Assembly (NCBI GenBank): GCA_018649885.1
Contig: JABIHA010000126.1
Coordinates: 1-64,000, forward strand
DNA from: Bacteriovoracaceae bacterium
GTDB taxonomy: Bacteria > Bdellovibrionota > Bacteriovoracia > Bacteriovoracales > Bacteriovoracaceae
Direction of reading: 5' to 3'
DNA length: 64,000 bases
Below, in pieces: positions 25,950-34,589 of the stretch (positions are counted from its first letter, which is position 1; every line of letters begins with the position of its first letter). The notes below the pieces were generated by a model. It was not told the origin of the DNA and searched no databases. It saw only the letters and a program-made list of their open reading frames with translations. The translations under genes were made by a program, and so were the position numbers.

Positions 25950-27026
25950 CTAGAGAGACTTTGCCACTCCTGAATCAAACTCAATCCCGTGGTCAACCTG
26001 GTCTTTAGTGACCATATAGAAGTCCCAAAGATTACCAAGCCCTCTTAACTTGAACATCGCCTCGACTAAGATTAAAGCACTATCAGGGTCTAATGAATGT
26101 CCCATTTCAGTTAGTTTTGAAAAGCCAGACATTGTGTAGTCGAGCGCCAAGCACATAGCTTCACAAGTGCTCATAGGAAAGAGCTTATGAACTTCATCAA
26201 GCTCTTTTTCAGACAGCTTGGATAAATCACTATCAGTGGTTTTCACTGAGTCGGAATTTCCGTGAATGATAATAGAGCGAAGGATATTGTGATTTCTTCT
26301 TGTTATATCTTCTTTAAAATCACAAACATCATCTAGTATTTGAAGACCCATGCCAATTCGGTAAACTCCATCTGTGGCCAGTTTCATTTTTTCAGATTTT
26401 TCAGTTTCAACGACCTCTGGAGCTGCGAATGCAAGAAGAAGTAACCCTCCTCCTCGATGGTTGTGAATTTCATTGAGTATCCCTACCGGGGTTAGTGCGT
26501 CTTCAATATTTTTCTCTTCAGTACTCTCTTCCTCACCAATGGCGTAGAGAGAGTCAAAAATGGCACCCCAAGCGCGGTGTTTTTGATTTGGGTTTTCAGA
26601 AATTTTATCGAGAGAATCAAAGATAACTCCCGTTTGCATTAAAACTGATATGATATTTGATAGAACTTGGCCCCCTGGCAAATGAACTTTTAAGGCCCCT
26701 TTGTCTTCGGAATCAAGTATATTATCTGTGGCCGTAACAACTCCTCTGATGGAGTGAAGAATTTTAGTGTAGTGCCACAATCGTTTCTGATCGAGATCCA
26801 TTGCTTGATAAATTGAAACGAAGAGAATGCTGAAAAAATTTCTTTGCCAATAGTCTTTAGCTGAAAGTGCAAGGTGAGGAAAACTCAACTTCTTATTCTT
26901 GCTCCCCAGGGATTCAAGCTCTGATCTTATTTCCCCTTCAACTTTTTGCAAGAGTACTTGAGCCTTAAAAAAATCATAGGCAACTTTTGGTCTTTTAAAA
27001 AGTGACAGTAAAAATTTCGGCTCCAC
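25950..27026 (-). CDS. polyprenyl-synthase-like (class I isoprenoid fold) protein
   Basis: This 358-aa helical protein carries two Asp-rich motifs. The second, GLQILDDVCDFKED, is a canonical DDxxD. The first, TATDNILDSED, is altered from DDxxD (DNILD plus DSED). The family normally condenses isopentenyl diphosphate onto allylic diphosphates using Mg2+. The altered first motif and the N-terminus make chain length and even activity uncertain. A GTG start with GAGGAG five bases upstream is well supported. It is a single gene; the nearest pathway genes are the glycosyltransferases on either side. Confidence 0.7.
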   Translation of the reverse strand: MEPKFLLSLFKRPKVAYDFFKAQVLLQKVEGEIRSELESLGSKNKKLSFPHLALSAKDYWQRNFFSILFVSIYQAMDLDQKRLWHYTKILHSIRGVVTATDNILDSEDKGALKVHLPGGQVLSNIISVLMQTGVIFDSLDKISENPNQKHRAWGAIFDSLYAIGEEESTEEKNIEDALTPVGILNEIHNHRGGGLLLLAFAAPEVVETEKSEKMKLATDGVYRIGMGLQILDDVCDFKEDITRRNHNILRSIIIHGNSDSVKTTDSDLSKLSEKELDEVHKLFPMSTCEAMCLALDYTMSGFSKLTEMGHSLDPDSALILVEAMFKLRGLGNLWDFYMVTKDQVDHGIEFDSGVAKSL

Positions 27027-27270
27027 TTCAGCTCCTCATTTATATATTGCTGGAAGCCCATCCTTTCAAAAAAAATACACTTAGAAAACACCCAAAATTA
27101 AAATCATCAAAAAGCTTGAGCTAATGTATTAATAGGATATTACAGCATGATGCTAAGTGTAACACCACAAGATAACGCACGAGCTCCCTAATCGTAATTC
27201 GCTGCAGTGTTGTCAAAGTGGTTTTCTCATTCTAAATACAATTATCGTAAACACAAAATGAGGATCAAAG

Positions 27271-27639
27271 ATGAAAATAATTAGCGCCTTATTGGCCTTG
27301 ATGCTTGCACAAAACCTGTACGCTGCTTGTGGGAAAAATGCTTTCAACACTCTGAATGACAGCGAGACCATCCACATTGATGTTCTTGGAAAATACCCAG
27401 TTCAACTTAACCTAAAAGTCCCTGCTGGAGTAGAGCCTGAAACCAAAATTGTTGGCGAAGATGTAGGTTTTGAGTGCGAAGTTAAACAGTCACGATTTCT
27501 TGCCGTTGATGGTGAAAATGATCAAAGGTGTTACCAAGTGGATATCAATTGGGAGCCAGGTGCGGACCTTTCTGGCTGTATGGTTGAGGTAACAGCAGGT
27601 AAGCAAAAATCACGCGCATATCTGTTCATGATGTACTAA
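27271..27639 (+). CDS. hypothetical small secreted protein
   Basis: This is a 122-aa protein with a signal peptide (MKIISALLALMLAQNLYA) and a good GAGGA site before the ATG. The mature protein has four cysteines (ACGKN, FECEV, QRCYQ, SGCMV), likely two disulfides, and a beta-rich pattern with the end SRAYLFMMY. I recognise no family. It is monocistronic; a hairpin follows. Confidence 0.7.
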   Translation: MKIISALLALMLAQNLYAACGKNAFNTLNDSETIHIDVLGKYPVQLNLKVPAGVEPETKIVGEDVGFECEVKQSRFLAVDGENDQRCYQVDINWEPGADLSGCMVEVTAGKQKSRAYLFMMY

Positions 27640-27647
27640 AAAACTAC

Positions 27648-27680
27648 TCAGGTATTCCTTTTTTTTGTAGGGGTACCTGA
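27648..27680 (+). terminator. Inverted repeat with T-rich loop
   Basis: TCAGGTA (27648-27654) pairs with TACCTGA (27674-27680), with partly paired TTCC/GGGG inside and an eight-T stretch in the loop. It sits between the small secreted gene and the heptosyltransferase gene. It may end the first or fold near the second's promoter. Confidence 0.4.
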
Positions 27681-27692
27681 TATAATTCCCCC

Positions 27693-28697
27693 ATGTCTAA
27701 AACTCTACTCATTATCAGGTTCTCAAGCTTTGGTGATATCCTCCAAACCATGTCAGTTCTGCGTCCTTTAAAAGAATCTAACCCTGATTTAAAAATACAT
27801 TGGCTTACAAAAAGTGAGTACCGTGAACTGGTAGAGCTTAGTCCACTAGTCGATAAAGTTTGGCCCTTTGAGAAAGGCCAGGGGGCATTTGGTCTTATCA
27901 AACTAGCATTTCGAATAAGATCAATGAAGTTTGACTATATCTATGATGCACACAATAACCTTAGATCTAAAATTGCGGTGACTATCTTAAATCCATTTTC
28001 ATTAAAGGATGGGTTTTTTAAAAGACCAAAAAATCGAATAAAAAGGTTCTTACTTTTTAGTTTTGGGATTAATAAATTTGAAAATCCTTTTCGCGGGATG
28101 ATTTCATACACAAGACCAATTGATAAAATCACAGAGCAAAAGAACCTCGATTGCAGGCACAAATTTAATTTTGCAGAAAGTATCACCTGCAGTGTCGATG
28201 AAATTACTCAAGGTGAGCAGGACTTCATCACCATGGCCCCCTCGGCGGCTTGGGAGATGAAAAGATGGCCTACAGAGCACTGGATAGAGCTAATATCCAA
28301 GCTACCTGAAAAGAAGATTTTTCTTTTAGGTGGTCCTTCAGATCAATTTATTGAAGAGCTGAGAAAGAAGTGTAGTACTCAAAATGTTGTCAACCTGTCA
28401 GGTAAGCTCTCACTCACCCAAAGTGTCTACCTTGTCTCCAAGTCTAGTTGTCTTATTAGTGCAGATACAGGTCTTATTCATGCAGCTGAAATAATGGGAA
28501 TAAACGGAATTTCCTTAATTGGGCCAACAGCATTTGGATTTCCCACTCACGAAAATATCAAAACCTTAGAAGTAGAGATGGAGTGCAGACCTTGCACTAA
28601 AGATGGAAGGGGCAAATGCTCACAAGATGTTTGGAGACAATGTATGGTAGATATCACACCAACAAAAGTTTCTGAAGTATGCAAGGAACTGATCTAA
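27693..28697 (+). CDS. glycosyltransferase family 9 (ADP-heptose:LPS heptosyltransferase-like)
   Basis: This 334-aa protein begins LLIIRFSSFGDILQTMSVLRPL, the GT9 N-terminus, with the conserved Asp. It contains MAPSAAWEMKRWPTEHWIEL, the family's nucleotide-sugar-binding PG(A/S)..KRWP region, then LLGGPSD and LISADTGLIHAAEIMG, the C-terminal D(S/T)G..H.A motif. The enzyme adds heptose, or a related sugar, to LPS inner core at the cytoplasmic face of the inner membrane. There is no Shine-Dalgarno. A TATAAT lies six bases before the ATG, so the message could be leaderless. It converges on the fatty acyl-AMP ligase gene. Confidence 0.88.
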   Translation: MSKTLLIIRFSSFGDILQTMSVLRPLKESNPDLKIHWLTKSEYRELVELSPLVDKVWPFEKGQGAFGLIKLAFRIRSMKFDYIYDAHNNLRSKIAVTILNPFSLKDGFFKRPKNRIKRFLLFSFGINKFENPFRGMISYTRPIDKITEQKNLDCRHKFNFAESITCSVDEITQGEQDFITMAPSAAWEMKRWPTEHWIELISKLPEKKIFLLGGPSDQFIEELRKKCSTQNVVNLSGKLSLTQSVYLVSKSSCLISADTGLIHAAEIMGINGISLIGPTAFGFPTHENIKTLEVEMECRPCTKDGRGKCSQDVWRQCMVDITPTKVSEVCKELI

Positions 28698-28707
28698 AAT
28701 CGGGTGA

Positions 28708-30447
28708 TTAAACCAGTCCCAACTTCTGTCTAACATAATCAATTTTCCCCTTCATAATATTAGAAAATACTTTCAAAGGGATATATTCTTTCTTGTACTT
28801 TAAGTGACCTGCTTCGAATAAGTTCTTGGCCTGATTTCGTCTAATTTTCCCAGACGAAGTTCTTGGGAGTGTCGAAGGAGGAAGAAGGACAACTTGCGAC
28901 AAATCAATCGAGAATTCACTTGCTACAACTTCTTTCATCCTCTGCTGATACATGGGATTGTCTTCACCCTTTAGCTCAGCCGCTAATATTGCTTTTTCAG
29001 TGCCACTTTTATCGTCATAGACTCCAAATAAAGCGACACATCCTGAACGTATAAAACCAAATTCACTTACCACTTGCTCTATAGGAGCTGGATCTAGATT
29101 TTTACCTCTAATGATAAGAATATCTTTAGATCTTCCGCAAAGGTATAGCTGATCTTCAAACAAGAAACCGAGGTCCCCTGTATTTATCCAATTGGAATTT
29201 GTTTCACAGTCACCATTGTCATTAAAGCCTCTAGCAATTGAGTCCCCTTTGATCCAAAGCTCCCCAACCTTACCTTCTCCTAAAACAGCGCTGTCTTCGT
29301 TTCGAATTTCTAAGCTAATGCCAGGTAGGGCCTTTCCTACGCTTGCCAGCTGAACGCCTCCTGAATTTACAAGCACAGCTTTTTTCCAAGTATGCAGAAG
29401 TTCCTTATCAAAGCTCTTCCAAATAGGAGTGCTATCCATATCAGAAAATGTTACAGCAAGAGTTGCTTCGGCCAGACCATAGACAGGTGTAATTGCCTCT
29501 CTTTTTAAATTGGCCTTCGAAAATTTTTCAAAAAACCTTTCCATTGTATCGGGATGCACGGGTTCAGCACCACTCATCACAACCTTTAAGCTTGAAAGGT
29601 CTAAGTCTTGAATTTCTTCGTCTTTTATTTTTTCTTGGCTAAGGCCAAAGGAAAAATTTGGTGCCACTGTAATAGTGGCCTTCATATCACTGATGGCCTC
29701 AAACCAAGTAAGTGGTCTTGCCACAAAAATTTCTGGTGGAATAAGAACTAAGTTACCGCCTGAGTAAATGGCACCGTGAAAAGCACCTACAAGTCCCATA
29801 TCATGATAGAGAGGAAGCCAACTTACCCCAATCATCTCTTCAACACTTTTTGATAAAGTTGAGATAATAGCATCAAGGTTGCATATCAAATTACGATGTG
29901 TCACACATTGTGCTTTGGGTTTTCCAGTAGAGCCAGAAGAAAACTGAATAAAGGCAACGTCATTAGGAAAAAGAGTGGGAGACACGATTTCTGGTACCTC
30001 GCTTCCAAATTTAGTACTCGCTGCTTCGACTGTGATACAACCAAAATCAACCCTTGCATTTAAAACTGGAGTGCCCAAAAATGGGTGAATTCTTTTTTCA
30101 GTTAAAACTATTTTTGAATTAACACTTTTTAACATATAGCTGGTTCTACTAACCCACTCATCAAGTTTTCCCAACCGTAGAGGTGGGTATATAGCACAAG
30201 GAACTGCTCCCATTAAAAGAGCTCCAAAATAAGCGTGATAAAATTCTGCGCCGGTAGGAAGGCAAAGCGTGACTGTTTCGCCCTTTTTAACGCCCGTTTT
30301 CACAAGATACGATGCAACTTTTTTAGCACCATTCAAAAGATCGGAGTAAGAGTGCTCCTCTTTTTGATTTAAATTCCTAAAGAAGGTAACTGTCGCTATA
30401 CCGTCTTCAGCTCTTTTAATAAATAAATCTAATATCGTATCTTTCAT
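28708..30447 (-). CDS. fatty acyl-AMP ligase
   Basis: This 579-aa adenylate-forming enzyme has the signature FSSGSTGKPKAQCVTH, the FAAL-typical SWLPLYHDMGLVGAF and YGLAEATLAVTF, the hinge region LYLCGRSKDILIIRGKNLDP, and C-terminal LPRTSSGKIRRNQ with the catalytic Lys. FAALs activate a fatty acid as acyl-AMP and load it onto an acyl carrier protein rather than CoA. The ACP gene sits nine bases upstream, and a type III PKS, methyltransferase and exporter are further up in the same operon. It therefore probably supplies the starter chain. I cannot see the FAAL-specific insertion with certainty. Confidence 0.88.
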   Translation of the reverse strand: MKDTILDLFIKRAEDGIATVTFFRNLNQKEEHSYSDLLNGAKKVASYLVKTGVKKGETVTLCLPTGAEFYHAYFGALLMGAVPCAIYPPLRLGKLDEWVSRTSYMLKSVNSKIVLTEKRIHPFLGTPVLNARVDFGCITVEAASTKFGSEVPEIVSPTLFPNDVAFIQFSSGSTGKPKAQCVTHRNLICNLDAIISTLSKSVEEMIGVSWLPLYHDMGLVGAFHGAIYSGGNLVLIPPEIFVARPLTWFEAISDMKATITVAPNFSFGLSQEKIKDEEIQDLDLSSLKVVMSGAEPVHPDTMERFFEKFSKANLKREAITPVYGLAEATLAVTFSDMDSTPIWKSFDKELLHTWKKAVLVNSGGVQLASVGKALPGISLEIRNEDSAVLGEGKVGELWIKGDSIARGFNDNGDCETNSNWINTGDLGFLFEDQLYLCGRSKDILIIRGKNLDPAPIEQVVSEFGFIRSGCVALFGVYDDKSGTEKAILAAELKGEDNPMYQQRMKEVVASEFSIDLSQVVLLPPSTLPRTSSGKIRRNQAKNLFEAGHLKYKKEYIPLKVFSNIMKGKIDYVRQKLGLV

Positions 30448-30455
30448 CCAAAGTC

Positions 30456-30719
30456 CTATTGAATCTTCTTTGTTTCACGCTCAATGACCTCGATTACCTC
30501 ACCAACGGTTTCGGGGACAAAATTTGCATCACCTAGATATATTTTATAAAAATTTTCTACTTCCACAGAAAGCGTTAAAAGCCCGAGGCTATCAAGACCT
30601 AGATCCTTTGTTAGGTGCGTATTTGCTCCCAGGATCACAGTATTTTGATCGTTCTCGCTCAAGCATTTCTCTCGAATGACTTCATAAACTTTTGTCTCAA
30701 TTTCTTTTTTTGTTAGCAA
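30456..30719 (-). CDS. acyl carrier protein
   Basis: The 87-aa protein has the ACP signature DLGLDSLGLLTLSVEVE, with phosphopantetheine attachment at S44. Helix I (EIETKVYEVIREKCL) and the acidic recognition helix II are as expected. Its start overlaps the methyltransferase end by seven bases. The fatty acyl-AMP ligase gene follows closely. It is probably loaded with a fatty acyl group by that ligase and hands it to the type III polyketide synthase encoded upstream. It is not the fatty-acid-synthesis ACP by context. Confidence 0.9.
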   Translation of the reverse strand: MLTKKEIETKVYEVIREKCLSENDQNTVILGANTHLTKDLGLDSLGLLTLSVEVENFYKIYLGDANFVPETVGEVIEVIERETKKIQ

Positions 30720-31288
30720 GCCTTACTCCTATCAACAAATGTAATCTGAGGTCTTCCCTCATAGCTTGGGTCAAAACCTGAAAGGGCCTGTTCCTCTACC
30801 TTCACTCTCCTTTTAAGAAGAAAAAGATTCAAAATAGTTCCTACTATGGAGGTGACATATGCCCCGCCCATAAAGGGAAGCCAAAAAATCTCTAAAACGA
30901 CCCCAAGATAATTGGGATGTTTCATATATTTATAAATCCCATCTTTTACTGATGGCACTCCAGGAAGGGCAATGACTTTAATAGTCCACCTCTCCCTTAG
31001 AGCTTTAACAGATAAAAAACGCAAAAATTGTCCAATAACCAAAAAAGGCAGAGAAATTAGTATATATTGTGGCCTTACTACTTTGCTTAGTAAGACACTC
31101 TCACCTATCAGCCCCACAAACCACAGTGTGTGAAATAACTTCATGTAAATAAGACTTCCACTATCATATTCAACACCCCCTTTTGCCAGGAGCGCCCTTT
31201 CATTTTTCCTCGAGCAGGCCAACTCGACCAATCTCTGGCCAATGAAAATAGCTACTACAAAATAGAAAAAATAATTTGTCATCATCAA
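30713..31288 (-). CDS. isoprenylcysteine carboxyl methyltransferase-like (ICMT) membrane methyltransferase
   Basis: This 191-aa membrane protein has about four to five TM helices. The C-terminal signature KYMKHPNYLGVVLEIFWLP is the ICMT/PEMT S-adenosylmethionine-binding motif, with conserved HPNYLG. Bacterial homologues next to type III polyketide synthases (such as SrsB in the Streptomyces srs operon) O-methylate alkylresorcinol phenols. Start and stop overlap both neighbours (4 bp with the PKS, 7 bp with the ACP), so all are translated together. The likely job is methylation of a lipidic phenol or pyrone made by the adjacent PKS. Confidence 0.82.
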   Translation of the reverse strand: MMMTNYFFYFVVAIFIGQRLVELACSRKNERALLAKGGVEYDSGSLIYMKLFHTLWFVGLIGESVLLSKVVRPQYILISLPFLVIGQFLRFLSVKALRERWTIKVIALPGVPSVKDGIYKYMKHPNYLGVVLEIFWLPFMGGAYVTSIVGTILNLFLLKRRVKVEEQALSGFDPSYEGRPQITFVDRSKAC

Positions 31289-32376
31289 ACAACCTCAACT
31301 AATGAAAACTCAGCACAAAAGGCTGGCCCCATAGCACTTATAAGACCAAGGCCCGATATATCTCTTTTCAAAGTTTCTTCCAACACATGTAAAACAGAGA
31401 CAGAGCTCATATTCCCTCTCTCCTTTAAACCTGTCCAGCTGAGCTCAAGTGCATCCGGTGAAAGGCCAAGTGCCGACTCCATTGCAGTAAGAACTTTCGG
31501 TCCACCTGGGTGTGAAATATAGAAATCAATATTTCTATCACTTACCTGTCCAAGATCTTTAATTCTCTTAACTGCTCCGGGGAGCTCTCTTTCAACTAAA
31601 TCTGGAACACTTGAACTTAAAACAACCTTAAAACCTGTATCAATAACATCCCAGCCCATCATTCTTTCAGTGTCTGGAAAGAAAACAGACATTTCTTTAA
31701 TTCTTCTTAACTTAGATTTTTTGGCAAGTGGATGTTCATCTCCAACCATTAAAACAGCAGCACATCCGTCCCCAAAAAGGCCAGATGAAACAAGATTGGC
31801 AATACTCATATCTTGAAGTTGAACTGTTAAAGAGCAAAGCTCTACAGCAACTAAAATTGCAGCTTCTTTTGGATGGCCTTCAAGGTAATCACAAACTCTA
31901 TTGATACCTGCAGCTCCTGCAAGACAGCCCAAACCAAAAAGAGGAACCCTTTTTAAATCATGTTTAAATTCAATACGGTTCATAAGCCTTGCATCTAAGC
32001 TAGGTACAGCAAGCCCTGTAACAGTTGTACTTGTTAACATAGATATTTCACTGGGATCTATCTCAGCGCTCTCAAGAAGGCCTTTTACGGCCTTATCTGC
32101 TAAATTCACGGCCACTTCGATCCATGCATCATTTTTTTGACCGAAAGTTTCCTTTTTTGGATAGTCCTCAAGAGGCAATGCTAAGTGCCTGCCACCAACG
32201 AGAACATTTTTGTGGAAATTTTCTATCCTTTCAAAATTATGAAATTTCTCTTTCCATATCTTTCTAAATTGATCAATAAGTTGATCTTGGCTATAGAAAT
32301 TATCTGGAAAACTTGTTTTAGCGCTATGTATAAATGGCAAAAAAACTCCTCGATTCCTGTTGATCACGGCAGCCAT
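31285..32376 (-). CDS. type III polyketide synthase (chalcone/alkylresorcinol-synthase-like)
   Basis: The protein is about 363 aa with the full type III PKS triad: C151 in LFGLGCLAGAAG, H289 in YISHPGGPK and N322 in RGNMSS. The GFGPG-like loop is replaced by MGPAFCAE near the end. Type III PKSs extend a starter acyl chain with malonyl-CoA and cyclise it to resorcinols, pyrones or similar. With a fatty acyl-AMP ligase and ACP downstream, the starter is probably a fatty acid, giving a phenolic or pyrone lipid. ATG 32376 has little ribosome site; TTG 32340 behind CGAGGAG is an alternative start. Confidence 0.88.
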   Translation of the reverse strand: MAAVINRNRGVFLPFIHSAKTSFPDNFYSQDQLIDQFRKIWKEKFHNFERIENFHKNVLVGGRHLALPLEDYPKKETFGQKNDAWIEVAVNLADKAVKGLLESAEIDPSEISMLTSTTVTGLAVPSLDARLMNRIEFKHDLKRVPLFGLGCLAGAAGINRVCDYLEGHPKEAAILVAVELCSLTVQLQDMSIANLVSSGLFGDGCAAVLMVGDEHPLAKKSKLRRIKEMSVFFPDTERMMGWDVIDTGFKVVLSSSVPDLVERELPGAVKRIKDLGQVSDRNIDFYISHPGGPKVLTAMESALGLSPDALELSWTGLKERGNMSSVSVLHVLEETLKRDISGLGLISAMGPAFCAEFSLVEVV

Positions 32377-32518
32377 TGCCGGTCATTTGGCCCATTTTCA
32401 TTATCTCAAAAAATGGCCATTTGGTCTCTATCTGCAGGGACACTTTCATATTGTATTCATCAAAAACTCATGTCAGGAAATATCCAAACAATCCTCACTT
32501 ATCCATGTGAAATTGTGC

Positions 32519-34576
32519 CTAACTATTCTCACTACTTAAAAAGCTTGGCAAGACGAAAAGGTCGAAAAACAGACCAATTAAAATGGTAGAGCCAAGTATC
32601 AGGCCAAATTGCTTAATAGGTAAAAACCCATGTATCGAAAACCCAAAAAAACATATAGATAGCATAATAGTCCCTAAGAAAATGGGTCTAACAGTGGTCT
32701 CGAAAAAGTCCGCAAAACTCAATTTGGGGTATGTATGAATTACATGAATAGTCCCATCAACGACTAATCCAAGAGAGATTGAGTAAGTCATAACCGTGGC
32801 AATATTAATAGACATACCCGTCAAATACACCATGACAAGTGAAATCATCACTGGAAATATATTGATAATAAGAAAAGCAAAAAGATAGTGTATCCCCCTG
32901 AAATAGAGGCTAACTAGGATTGTGATAATAATTAGAGAAAGTAGAAAACTTTGGGCGAGTACAATAATCAAAGAATCTTGGGCCAACATCAAGTTGTAAT
33001 AAATCCCACTTAATTGAAGGTCGTAATCATAGGGTGATAAAAGTTTTTTAATTTTATCAATTTCTACAAAGTAATCGGAGGAATTCATGGCCGTACCAAG
33101 AATCGTCATTCGATAGATATGATCATCGGGGTTGAATCTCTGTAGATCTTTTTGAACCTTTGATTTAAGTGCTAAAAAAGAAATTTTAAAATCGGGTAGG
33201 GCCAAGTTTGAAGAGTATAGATAGTTTGCATCTTTTATAATTCTGCCAGGGCTGATCGTCTTTTTCCCCGCCAAAGATAGTTTTTCTTCAATACTACTGA
33301 GTATTTGGAAATCCTCAAAACTGAAGCTCTCTCCATTTTTTTTCTTTAATAGGATTTCACAAATAGGGCTTCCCAAAACTTCTTTTTGCACTGAAATAAT
33401 ACTCTTTCTAATCCCAGAGGATACTGGGAAATACCTTGTTGCATCTGTGACAACGGGAAGTTTAGGCAAAATGTAAAATAACGCCAAACCAAAGATAGGG
33501 AGCAGTATGATTGTTGTGCGTTTTCTTAAAGGCCTTTCTTTGACCAAAGTTTCGAGAATCTCTAAATTTATTTTTTTAGCTGGTGCTTTTAAAATGAGAT
33601 AATCTAAAAATCGTGACATCCACAGATAGCTTGCACATGAACAAAAGACAATCGAAATACAAGATAGAACAGCGAATTGCCCAATTACTTTTATGGGACT
33701 TATAACAAGAGATCCAAAACCTATGCCAGTCGTCACAACCATTAGAATCGTAGGCATAAGCTTTAATGACTTTGCTTGACGAGCACTTCCATACAAGAGA
33801 GCTGGAAAATAAAGATGCAAGACAACAGCGAGCGAGATGACAAAGCTAACAAGCGGGACAATTGATGTAACCATATTCATATGAATATAGAAGGTTTTAA
33901 TCAATGCTAACGAGAAAAGGGCCGAAAAAAGCGGAGGACAAAAAATAATATATGCTGCCAAAAGATTTCTAACTAGTATTAAAATGAAAATAAATGCTAG
34001 TACAAATACACCTGGAAAAAGATATTTTTTAATATCACTTGAATACTTGTTGAGATGATAATTTGTGTAAGGAAGACCAGCTGATTTAAAGTTAAACCCC
34101 TCTTTCACTATATCCATTTGCAATTCATGTAGAATGCTAGATGTATATAAGGATGAAATATGAGGGGCAAAAGAAACAAAGAAAGAGATACTATCTTCTT
34201 TCATGAAATTAAAAAGAACCTTAGGGTATTTTTTGGCGAATTCAATTTCCTGATGATAACCTTTCTTCCCCTTCAAGCTTTTCGAATATAAATCATGATA
34301 GGTAAGGATTTCAATATTCTTTCCCAAGCCATATTTTTCTTTTAAAGAATCAATGAATTGGTAAACCTCTTGGCCATTGCCTTCAGGTGTTTTGATATAT
34401 AACGCAGATATTTTTCTCTCGTGGACTATCTCTTTAAATTCTTGATATGAGGAAACTCCGTCTCTTGTTAAAAAGAGCTCTTCTTGATTTTCTTGCTGTA
34501 AATCATCAGTAAAAAACTTGAAGCTAATAATGATGATCGTTGCGATAATAAGTAGTAAAACATTAGACTTTCTAAT
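32519..34576 (-). CDS. MMPL/RND-family lipid exporter, apparent ATT or ATC start
   Basis: The RND-type membrane protein is about 685 aa. It has an N-terminal TM (NVLLLIIATIIIISFKFF), a periplasmic domain, a helix bundle around SISFVISLAVVLHLYF-like segments, a second periplasmic domain and a C-terminal bundle with VMTYSISLGLVVDGTIHVIHTYP carrying the conserved Asp. No ATG, GTG or TTG exists in frame before a TTG at 34327. Starting there would delete TM1 and the first periplasmic strand. AAAGGGAAG sits just before ATC 34579 and ATT 34576, 11-14 bases after the sensor-kinase stop. I place the start at ATT 34576. It probably exports the lipid product of the downstream PKS genes. Confidence 0.75.
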   Translation of the reverse strand: MRKSNVLLLIIATIIIISFKFFTDDLQQENQEELFLTRDGVSSYQEFKEIVHERKISALYIKTPEGNGQEVYQFIDSLKEKYGLGKNIEILTYHDLYSKSLKGKKGYHQEIEFAKKYPKVLFNFMKEDSISFFVSFAPHISSLYTSSILHELQMDIVKEGFNFKSAGLPYTNYHLNKYSSDIKKYLFPGVFVLAFIFILILVRNLLAAYIIFCPPLFSALFSLALIKTFYIHMNMVTSIVPLVSFVISLAVVLHLYFPALLYGSARQAKSLKLMPTILMVVTTGIGFGSLVISPIKVIGQFAVLSCISIVFCSCASYLWMSRFLDYLILKAPAKKINLEILETLVKERPLRKRTTIILLPIFGLALFYILPKLPVVTDATRYFPVSSGIRKSIISVQKEVLGSPICEILLKKKNGESFSFEDFQILSSIEEKLSLAGKKTISPGRIIKDANYLYSSNLALPDFKISFLALKSKVQKDLQRFNPDDHIYRMTILGTAMNSSDYFVEIDKIKKLLSPYDYDLQLSGIYYNLMLAQDSLIIVLAQSFLLSLIIITILVSLYFRGIHYLFAFLIINIFPVMISLVMVYLTGMSINIATVMTYSISLGLVVDGTIHVIHTYPKLSFADFFETTVRPIFLGTIMLSICFFGFSIHGFLPIKQFGLILGSTILIGLFFDLFVLPSFLSSENS

Positions 34577-34589
34577 GATGCTTCCCTTT

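Noticed and set aside
32185-32589. 134-codon plus-strand frame across the PKS start and exporter end
   Set aside because: It overlaps two well-supported genes on the other strand and has no recognisable features; the exporter-PKS gap merely leaves it open.
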